A stretch of DNA of 11,542 nt from Caldithrix sp. (GTDB lineage: Bacteria > Zhuqueibacterota > Zhuqueibacteria > Oceanimicrobiales > Oceanimicrobiaceae): the NCBI GenBank assembly GCA_004357015.1, contig SMXE01000058.1, positions 1 to 11,542 on the forward strand, read 5' to 3'. The notes under the pieces were generated by a model, which saw only the letters and a list, made by a program, of their open reading frames with translations, was not told where the DNA came from and did no database searches. Position numbers and translations under genes: made by a program. Below are positions 6,161 to 11,542 of the stretch, one piece after another; positions within the stretch are counted from its first letter, which is position 1; every line of letters starts with the position of its first letter.

Positions 6161-9097
6161 CTAATAATCAAGCCCAATTGAGAAGAACGTGCCCGGCATT
6201 CCATCTTCGTGCTTGAATGGAAAATCCCATCTGAGCACCATCAGTCCGCCCAGGTTAAATCTCAAACCCAAACCGTACGAAGTCAACGTATCATTGAAAT
6301 TAAAACTTTGTTCGTCCGCACCGGAGGAAGATCCCACTCCCCATAAGTTCGTCGCATCAAAGAACGCCACCGCCGTCAGGAAGTCGTATTGGATCGGGAG
6401 AAACGGGAACATGGGGAACCTGAACTCAAGATTCTGAAAGACGACTCTCGTTCCTCGCAAGATCCCATAATCCGTCCCTCTGAACGTGAAAGGTCCGCCG
6501 ATGCCAAAAAGCCGGTTGTCGCCGTGTGTTGACCCGGCAGACAACCTGTAGGCAATAGAGGCGCGTGGGATGTGAATAGGAATATATTTCCTGTAGTCTC
6601 CAAATAGCAGCGTTCCATTCACGTCGCCTATATTTTGGCGCACACTGAATTTCGCCCTGGTTCCTGAAACGGGAGCCGAAATTCCCCAGAATGCGGTGTC
6701 ACGCACCAAAGCCAGGCTGGTGCTGGAGTAGATTGAGTTGCTGATGTTAGTTTCGGTCGTCTGGCCAGTGAAAAAATTAAATGCAATGACATTTCGGTCG
6801 ACGAACACCAAATCATTTCGCAACTCTATCCGTGTAAACAGGTTGAACGGCAATGATGATCCGATTCCTATGCCACGAAAAATTTGCGTCTCAAATCCCT
6901 GGTCACCACTCGCCGTGAAAAAACCGAAGTCATCGCGAAACTGGTAAAGAGAGAACGCCCAATTTAGCCGCCGTTTCTGGTTGAAATATGTTGCGATGAT
7001 AGTGGATTCAAGCGGGTCTCCAAACAGAGCAGCTTGAATAAGCAGGCTTTTGTCTCCCAACATATCGCTGAACAGGAATGCCGTTTGACCGGCAAATCCA
7101 ACGTTTGTGGCAAACGCGCCGCCGCCAACAATGATATCCGGTGTCAGCTTTGACTTGTAGCCAGTAACGAGGAACTCTGTGCTGTCTGGCTTTGGAAACT
7201 CCCGGTACTTGTCGTTCGGGTCCTCCAGGTCTTCGAGCACCTTTGTTATGCCGGAGCCGTCGATCTTTTCCTTCTCGTAGTCATCCAGGATGTAAATGTA
7301 CCATCCAGCATCAGAGAAGGCGCTGAAGGCCAGACGTCCGGTTTCTGTTGCCAGCGAAATAGCCGGACTCGCAGTAATAATACCGGCAACTCCGGTAATG
7401 AAGTTAGTAATTCGTGAAATCTCTTTTGTATCGATATCCATCGAATAGATATTCGGAATGCCATTCATGTCGGATACGAAAAAAACTTCATCCCCCTCGC
7501 GCGTCCAAATGGGATTGATGTGATTGCCACCCACTTGTGTCAGCAGTTCAATCTCCCCGGAAGCGAGATCGTAAAGAGCAATATTGTACGGGCCAAAGAT
7601 CAGACTGTCAATATTGGTATTTGGACCTCTGTCGGTCGTGATTGCAATTTTTCTGCCGTCCGGCGACCATTGCGGATGCATTTCCGCATATCGGTCGTGG
7701 GTCAGTTGCCGTAAATTGGAGCCATCGGCATTTGCGATGTAAAGATCTGAAATACCGCCTCTTATGCCTGTGAAGACCACTTGATCGCCATTGGGTGACC
7801 AGCTCGGGGCCGCCATCCCCGTAAGGCCCTTAAAGACCAACTTCTTTACGACCTTGGTCTTTTTGGCATCAACAATGTAAATAGCGTCGGTTTCCCCGGC
7901 TTTCGAGACAAATGAAAACTGCTTGCCATCGGGCGACCAATTCATGGAAGTTGTGAAATAGCGCAACGATTCATAGCTTTGGCTGCTGCCACTCTGAACC
8001 ACTTTCTTGACTTTATCGTCGCGATATCCCCGGCCGTTCTCGTTTTTGACAAGACGGCGCACCAACATGTTAAGGGTGTAATTCTTATCGCCAATATACG
8101 CCAGAGTCTCACCGTCAGGCGAGATTGCCGGCACGATATTCAGGCTGGTGCAGTCACGGCAAGGGTCGGAAATAGGTTCCGCAACTTCTTCAGGTCTTTT
8201 CAAGACAACGTCCTGCGGCAAATAGCGCGCGCGAGCATCTTCTTGCCAGCGTTTGGAAAGCTCGGCTAGGTCCAAACCCGTATGCGCTTTGAAAGCCCGG
8301 TTCAGATCGCCAGTGGCGCGGGCTGTCTTGAAAATTCGCCCTACCACCTCTTTGCCATAGCGCTCGCCAACGTAGTACCAGATCGCCTGTCCCATACGGT
8401 AAACACGGATGTCAAAAACGTACGTCATTTCTGGAATTGGAAGCAAAGTGTTGTTCAAAACAGCGTCACGCATCCACATGCGCGTGATGTTATCCATGCC
8501 CACGGACAAATACTCAGCCATTCCCTCAATGAACCAGAGTGGCGGATTAAAACGGCGAATCATTTCCTGAGGGCCTTCGGCAAGCATGATGTCGAACTGA
8601 AAAGCGTGTACCATTTCGTGCGTGAGAACATGGATAAACTGGCCGTACGAGCCAGTGATTGGCAAGATCATCCGGCCTTTGAGGGATTCGGTAACGCCCT
8701 GTACACCCTCGCTGAGGTAGCTCTGGACCGCATTTGTTTGCTGAAAATCATTGTGAGAGGAATAGAGCAAAAGAGGAATTTTTTGCTTAAATTTGTAGTC
8801 AATAATCTCGCTCAAATAGGCATAAGAGCGCTCTGCAATCTCAGCCGCATCCAATGCCGCCTGGCGCTCTTCTTCGTAGAAATGGAGATCAAAATGTTCG
8901 GTCTTGATAACTGACCATTTGAAAGTCTTGTAGTGGACTTTATTCTTGCCAAAACCAAAATAGTCGCCAAATTGAGCAAAAGCATCAGAGGAAGCGAAGA
9001 CGAGTATAGTCATCACAACGACTTTGACTATGCTTTTCCATCCACCGGTTACCATGCTGGAAATCCCGGCAAACTCCCACAACATTTTTTCTCGCAT
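6161..9097 (-). CDS. Secreted gluzincin-type peptidase fused to PD40 propeller and Omp85-like outer-membrane barrel
   Basis: The ATG at 9095-9097 (978 residues) follows AAGGAGGAG by seven bases; a longer frame to 9130 would place that site inside the coding region. Residues 1-41 form a signal peptide ending SSDAFA with a long n-region. Residues 60-290 are a peptidase MA-like domain: HEMVH (160-164) supplies two zinc ligands and the catalytic Glu, and WFIEGMAEY (188-196) probably the third ligand. Residues 310-600 hold PD40/TolB blades, for example NWSPDGKQFSF (386-396), SWSPNGDQVVF (432-442) and QWSPDGRKIAI (476-486). From about 655 the chain is alternating β-structure ending in FFSIGLDY with a terminal aromatic, and FRGTDYG (872-878) resembles the conserved RGF-type motif of Omp85/BamA barrels. 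I infer an outer-membrane protein with a periplasmic peptidase and propeller; substrate unknown. C313 and C316 are its only cysteines. Confidence 0.88.
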   Translation of the reverse strand: MREKMLWEFAGISSMVTGGWKSIVKVVVMTILVFASSDAFAQFGDYFGFGKNKVHYKTFKWSVIKTEHFDLHFYEEERQAALDAAEIAERSYAYLSEIIDYKFKQKIPLLLYSSHNDFQQTNAVQSYLSEGVQGVTESLKGRMILPITGSYGQFIHVLTHEMVHAFQFDIMLAEGPQEMIRRFNPPLWFIEGMAEYLSVGMDNITRMWMRDAVLNNTLLPIPEMTYVFDIRVYRMGQAIWYYVGERYGKEVVGRIFKTARATGDLNRAFKAHTGLDLAELSKRWQEDARARYLPQDVVLKRPEEVAEPISDPCRDCTSLNIVPAISPDGETLAYIGDKNYTLNMLVRRLVKNENGRGYRDDKVKKVVQSGSSQSYESLRYFTTSMNWSPDGKQFSFVSKAGETDAIYIVDAKKTKVVKKLVFKGLTGMAAPSWSPNGDQVVFTGIRGGISDLYIANADGSNLRQLTHDRYAEMHPQWSPDGRKIAITTDRGPNTNIDSLIFGPYNIALYDLASGEIELLTQVGGNHINPIWTREGDEVFFVSDMNGIPNIYSMDIDTKEISRITNFITGVAGIITASPAISLATETGRLAFSAFSDAGWYIYILDDYEKEKIDGSGITKVLEDLEDPNDKYREFPKPDSTEFLVTGYKSKLTPDIIVGGGAFATNVGFAGQTAFLFSDMLGDKSLLIQAALFGDPLESTIIATYFNQKRRLNWAFSLYQFRDDFGFFTASGDQGFETQIFRGIGIGSSLPFNLFTRIELRNDLVFVDRNVIAFNFFTGQTTETNISNSIYSSTSLALVRDTAFWGISAPVSGTRAKFSVRQNIGDVNGTLLFGDYRKYIPIHIPRASIAYRLSAGSTHGDNRLFGIGGPFTFRGTDYGILRGTRVVFQNLEFRFPMFPFLPIQYDFLTAVAFFDATNLWGVGSSSGADEQSFNFNDTLTSYGLGLRFNLGGLMVLRWDFPFKHEDGMPGTFFSIGLDY

Positions 9098-9104
9098 CGC
9101 AAAA

Positions 9105-9113
9105 CTCCTCCTT
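9105..9113 (-). promoter_or_regulatory. Strong Shine-Dalgarno site that fixes the start of the 978-residue protein
   Basis: On the minus strand AAGGAGGAG lies seven bases upstream of the ATG at 9095-9097. It is the best ribosome binding site in the window and decides between this ATG and codons further upstream in the same frame. Confidence 0.85.
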
Positions 9114-9555
9114 GCTAAAACGAAACGCAAATCTAATTACTCTAATTTAGGGAAAAAGAATACCCGAGTCCACAACTAATTTGGTGATTTGCACATGTTA
9201 CACGCATGTTCATACGTTGCTGCTCTCTCTTAAGCGTTCTGTTTTCTAATGGAATACCCAGTTCAGCACAAAATTATTCCCACTTGCGTGTTTGACCACT
9301 TTTCATCTAATTGCAAGGAACCCGGGGGAAGCATACCTCCAGAAAAGCAGCGGTGTACTGTTGCTTCCATAATTCATCGCCCTGAGAAAGCAAAAAACTT
9401 ACTTAATTTCTATTACATTTTAGCAACCAGTGATGTGGCTTTCAAACAGGGCCGGATGTGACAGCAGCTCTTGGGTAGTATGCCGAGCGTCAACTGCCAC
9501 TGAAATGAGAAGGACAAGACCTCAGGAATTCGCAAGGATTTAGAGATCGAGAATC
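9114..9555. other. Gene-free 442 bp upstream of the large envelope protein gene
   Basis: I see no convincing gene, terminator or perfect repeat here. A plus-strand frame (9249-9461) has no ribosome binding site. A minus-strand 35-codon frame between about 9264 and 9371 is too short and weakly initiated. The promoter of the large gene must lie here: minus-strand TAGATTTG just upstream of its ribosome binding site fits the TAnnTTTG form known from Bacteroidetes, but I find no matching upstream element, so I do not call it. The 3' end of the small-gene pair enters from the right without a visible terminator. Confidence 0.5.
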
Positions 9556-9762
9556 TTAAGCTGCCCGTTGCGACAGATAGCCAGAGGAAGGTTTATCCTC
9601 TTCAGACTCTGGCTTCAGGAACGCCTCGGAAAGAAACAATGCTACCCCTTCGTAGAAACTGACTGGCTGGTGCTCGGATTGCTCGGTCGCACCGATGACA
9701 TTCTCGGTCATCTCAAGGAATTTGACCTTGCGGTTCCAGCGGGCTATTTCACTACTATTCAT
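9556..9762 (-). CDS. Small protein of unknown function, tandem paralogue 2 (68 aa)
   Basis: I do not recognise this family. The 68-residue protein is acidic toward its end, has no signal peptide or membrane segment and no cysteine, and is probably cytosolic. The ATG at 9760-9762 follows AGGA by seven bases. It lies 23 bp after the stop of another 68-residue gene on the same strand. The two align end to end without a gap, sharing L16, E20-N21, S35-F36, E38, L42 and S45-E46. Here the core reads VSFYEGVALFLSEA (34-47). The region before the core (residues 6-24) looks helical with an amphipathic pattern. Conservation in a duplicate, a plausible ribosome binding site and tight spacing support it being real, although the length is short. 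It could be an adaptor or regulator; nothing in the sequence says which. Confidence 0.65.
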   Translation of the reverse strand: MNSSEIARWNRKVKFLEMTENVIGATEQSEHQPVSFYEGVALFLSEAFLKPESEEDKPSSGYLSQRAA

Positions 9763-9785
9763 GCTTGAGTCCTATGTTCTTGAGT

Positions 9786-9992
9786 TCAGGCGGTTGCCGG
9801 TTTCATTGTTTCTCTCATCATGGGATAATCCGCCTTAAACTTATCGGCACGGCCTTCTGAAAACCAGAGCATCGTGGCTTCCTGAAATGAAATAATAGCT
9901 TGTCCTTCGTATGACAAGCTCAATCGAAAATTCTCGATTTCCATCAGTTGCAAGGACATGTAGTCGGACTGGTTAACTTTTTTCTTATGCAT
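9786..9992 (-). CDS. Small protein of unknown function, tandem paralogue 1 (68 aa)
   Basis: I do not recognise the family. The frame stays open upstream to a TTG at 10077-10079, but the ATG at 9990-9992 has GAGGT at 10000-10004, seven bases before it, and gives 68 residues, exactly the length of the downstream neighbour. That length match and the gapless alignment fix the start. The N-terminus is basic (MHKKK), the middle is mixed (LMEIENFRLSLSYEG, 16-30), and the conserved core is ISFQEATMLWFSEG (34-47). No signal peptide, membrane segment or cysteine is present. It is the first gene of an apparent two-gene operon and follows the M16-family gene by about 290 bp on the same strand, so it may have its own promoter. 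Its function is unknown. Confidence 0.68.
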   Translation of the reverse strand: MHKKKVNQSDYMSLQLMEIENFRLSLSYEGQAIISFQEATMLWFSEGRADKFKADYPMMRETMKPATA

Positions 9993-9999
9993 TTTTGCT

Positions 10000-10004
10000 A
10001 CCTC
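10000..10004 (-). promoter_or_regulatory. Ribosome binding site deciding the start of small paralogue 1
   Basis: GAGGT on the minus strand (AGAGGT with the next base) lies seven bases upstream of the ATG at 9990-9992. None of the earlier in-frame candidates (TTG at 10077-10079, ATG at 10062-10064 or 10023-10025) has a comparable site. Confidence 0.6.
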
Positions 10005-10134
10005 TGCCCCAATAATGGTTGGCATATCCCGATGTTTCCAAAAGAGAGAACTTCCCGTAACCATTGAGCGATTTAGCAAGAAGCATACCAGTCCCGGGCC
10101 ATGCCTGCCGTGGCATTGTAAGTATTTGTTTTTG

Positions 10135-10164
10135 TGATATTTGAAAATTTTGAAAGGTAGTCAA
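10135..10164 (-). promoter_or_regulatory. Tentative promoter for the small-gene pair
   Basis: On the minus strand TTGACT (complement of 10159-10164) is a good -35 match, followed after 17-18 bases by the poor -10 candidates AATATC or ATATCA, in an AT-rich stretch between the M16 gene and the small genes. It would leave a leader of roughly 130 bases. Confidence 0.22.
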
Positions 10165-10283
10165 ATTTCATCCGCCTGGCCGAAAACCGTTTCGGGGTTG
10201 TGCTAAAACGAACACTTTGGATCCAATCTGATTCAATCGAGCATAGGTTGCGGATAAAATTTTTTGTGCGATTACCAGCGCGC

Positions 10284-11542
10284 TCACTCGGCTCTGCCGC
10301 GAACGACGGCCTGTGCAAAGCTTTCAAGGTCAAAGTACTTCTGTGCGGTCGCCAGGACGTCTTCGGCAGAGACGCCTTTAATCTTCCGCGGGAAGGCGTC
10401 AGCCTCGCCGATGTCCAGGCCAAGCACCTCGTTGTGCGCATAACGGGCCATTTGCGCCCGGTAGCTCGCCAGGCCGGTTTGATAGGTTCCTGTGGTGTAG
10501 TTGACGGACCGGCGCAGCTCAGTTTCGCTGATCGGACTATTCAAGATTTCTTTAAACTGCTGGATCAAACAATCGCGCGCCTTGTTTTCCTTGCCAGGGG
10601 AGGTGGCGATGTAGGTGAAAAATGACCCGCCGACTCGGCGCGCAACCAGATATGTCGCCACGGTGTAGGCCAGGCTATGGCGGCCCCGCAACTCCTCGAA
10701 AAATCTTCCGCCCAATCCAGAAAGCACATTCTGCAGCACGGTCAAGCGGTAACGGTCGGCGCTGGCAAAAGCCGGTCCCGGAAATCCCAGCACCAACGCA
10801 GTCTGCTCTTTCTCGCTGTCTTGGACGATAATGTCCGGCTGCCCGAATTCGAGGCTCGCCGCGTTTGGTTCCAAGTCGTCGCCACCGGAAGACAGCTTGC
10901 CAAGGCTGGCCTCCAGCATCTGCTGCAATCTCTCAGCCTCAAAATCTCCCACTGCCACAACCACAAGTTTCTCCGGCGACAGATGTTGAAAATGCCAGCT
11001 TTCCAGCTCATTGCGCGTGAGTTGTTCAATCGTATCGACTGTGCCGAGGGCGGGTAGTCCGTAGGCATGTTTTTGAAAAATTACTGAATAAAACAAGCTC
11101 AAGGGATAGCGAAAGGTGTCATCCCGCAAGCGCTTTATTTTACCCAGAGTCAGTTGACGTTCTTTGGCGACCTCGGCTTCAGGGAAAACGGGATTTCGCA
11201 AAACGTCGGCCAGGATGTTCCAGCCCGCGTCCAGATGTCTGGACAAAATATTCATCGTGCAGCTCAGATAGTCTGGGTCGATCCCAAAGTGAATGTGCGA
11301 CCCCAGGCGCTCGATTTCTGCCGCGAGTTCAGCGGCGCTGCGAGTGCGCGTTCCCTTTAGTGCGGTACGGGCTGCCAAGCCGGAGATGCCGCAATTCTCC
11401 GGCGTCTCGTCCGGGCGCCCTCCCTGTACGTAGACACCCATTGCAATCACCGGCACGTCATGGTTCTCTTTCGCGATTACGGTAACGCCATTCGACAAAA
11501 CAAACCGCTTCGCCTCAGTTTCCTTGTTACATACTCCCGGTG
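10284..11542 (-). CDS. M16-family peptidase homologue with degenerate zinc site (5' end outside window)
   Basis: The frame is open to the right edge; the nearest initiator (TTG at 11496-11498) falls inside the conserved first strand EAKRFVLSNGVTVIAKENHDVP, so the true start lies beyond the window. One complete M16 unit (N and C halves) is visible. Counting from that TTG, the inverzincin motif HxxEH should lie at 40-44, just before ALKGT, but reads GLAAR, so both His and the catalytic Glu are gone; the distal Glu ligand near 119 is also replaced (TLGKI). The C half keeps the substrate-side motif RFFEELRGRHSLAY (265-278). In M16 families one subunit or half is often inactive and pairs with an active one, as in mitochondrial processing peptidase and bacterial M16B pairs. 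This is therefore probably the non-catalytic partner, or the second half of a fused protein whose active half lies upstream. Location is not visible. Confidence 0.88.
   Translation of the reverse strand, partial: PGVCNKETEAKRFVLSNGVTVIAKENHDVPVIAMGVYVQGGRPDETPENCGISGLAARTALKGTRTRSAAELAAEIERLGSHIHFGIDPDYLSCTMNILSRHLDAGWNILADVLRNPVFPEAEVAKERQLTLGKIKRLRDDTFRYPLSLFYSVIFQKHAYGLPALGTVDTIEQLTRNELESWHFQHLSPEKLVVVAVGDFEAERLQQMLEASLGKLSSGGDDLEPNAASLEFGQPDIIVQDSEKEQTALVLGFPGPAFASADRYRLTVLQNVLSGLGGRFFEELRGRHSLAYTVATYLVARRVGGSFFTYIATSPGKENKARDCLIQQFKEILNSPISETELRRSVNYTTGTYQTGLASYRAQMARYAHNEVLGLDIGEADAFPRKIKGVSAEDVLATAQKYFDLESFAQAVVRGRAE

Noticed and set aside
8282..8914. Plus-strand frame of 210 codons
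   Set aside because: It lies entirely antisense to the peptidase domain with HEMVH; it has no ribosome binding site and no recognisable motif.
9098..9130. Eleven-codon N-terminal extension of the 978-residue protein
   Set aside because: The strong AAGGAGGAG at 9105-9113 would be inside it and correctly serves the ATG at 9095-9097; the extension has no site of its own.
9264..9371. Minus-strand 35-codon frame (MEATVHRC...) in the same gap
   Set aside because: It is too short, has only a weak AGGG-like site, and nothing nearby supports it.
9249..9461. Plus-strand frame of 70 codons in the gap upstream of the large gene
   Set aside because: There is no ribosome binding site, and nothing in the translation or its surroundings supports a gene.
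9993..10079. Longer form of small paralogue 1 starting at TTG 10077-10079 (97 residues)
   Set aside because: The extension has no good ribosome binding site, and the inner ATG yields the same length as the tandem paralogue and a gapless alignment.
10073..10441. Minus-strand frame of 122 codons overlapping the end of the M16 gene
   Set aside because: It is out of frame with a well-supported gene for a third of its length and rich in Arg/Ser/Thr, as expected for a shadow frame.
1..11542. CRISPR array, tRNA, rRNA, toxin-antitoxin or phage defence locus
   Set aside because: No regularly spaced repeats, no clover-leaf or rRNA-like segments, and no recognisable nuclease, helicase or defence gene; the small pair does not resemble any toxin-antitoxin family I know.

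Overview
The window looks chromosomal and comes from a Gram-negative bacterium of roughly 50% GC. Two secreted β-propeller proteins, a lipoprotein with a lipobox, a SPOR domain, a lytic transglycosylase and a C-terminal outer-membrane β-barrel all imply a double membrane with peptidoglycan. The fusion of a metallopeptidase, TolB-type propeller and barrel is of a kind I associate with the FCB superphylum and neighbouring candidate phyla (KSB1/Calditrichota-like). That placement is inference from architecture; no rRNA or marker gene is present.

Left part (1-3618, all minus strand): the 5' portion of an unrecognised membrane-anchored protein (1-716); a 470-bp gap with several inverted repeats and a terminator (717-1186); fructose-1,6-bisphosphatase fbp (1187-2191); a 222-bp MITE-like element inserted 23 bp upstream of the fbp start codon (2215-2436); and a PLP-dependent threonine/serine dehydratase (2623-3618).

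Middle part (3619-9113): a divergent intergenic region, then a plus-strand lipoprotein joining a SPOR domain to a TolB-like propeller (3795-5219). It converges on a minus-strand lytic transglycosylase (5289-5960) through a shared bidirectional terminator. Next is a 978-residue minus-strand protein (6161-9097) that combines a gluzincin peptidase domain, a PD40 propeller and an Omp85-like barrel. These three genes point to cell-envelope work: peptidoglycan cleavage, binding of denuded glycan, and outer-membrane or periplasmic proteolysis.

Right part (9114-11542, minus strand): a 440-bp gap with nothing convincing, then two adjacent genes for 68-residue proteins that align without gaps and appear to be a tandem duplicate pair of unknown function (9556-9992), and finally the 3' part of an M16-family protein whose visible unit has lost all its zinc ligands (10284 to the window edge).

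The most interesting items are the MITE-like element that replaces the normal upstream region of fbp, the pair of small paralogues, the three-module envelope protein with a lone CxxC at a domain junction, and the degenerate M16 unit. I see no CRISPR array, tRNA, rRNA, phage gene or recognisable defence system.
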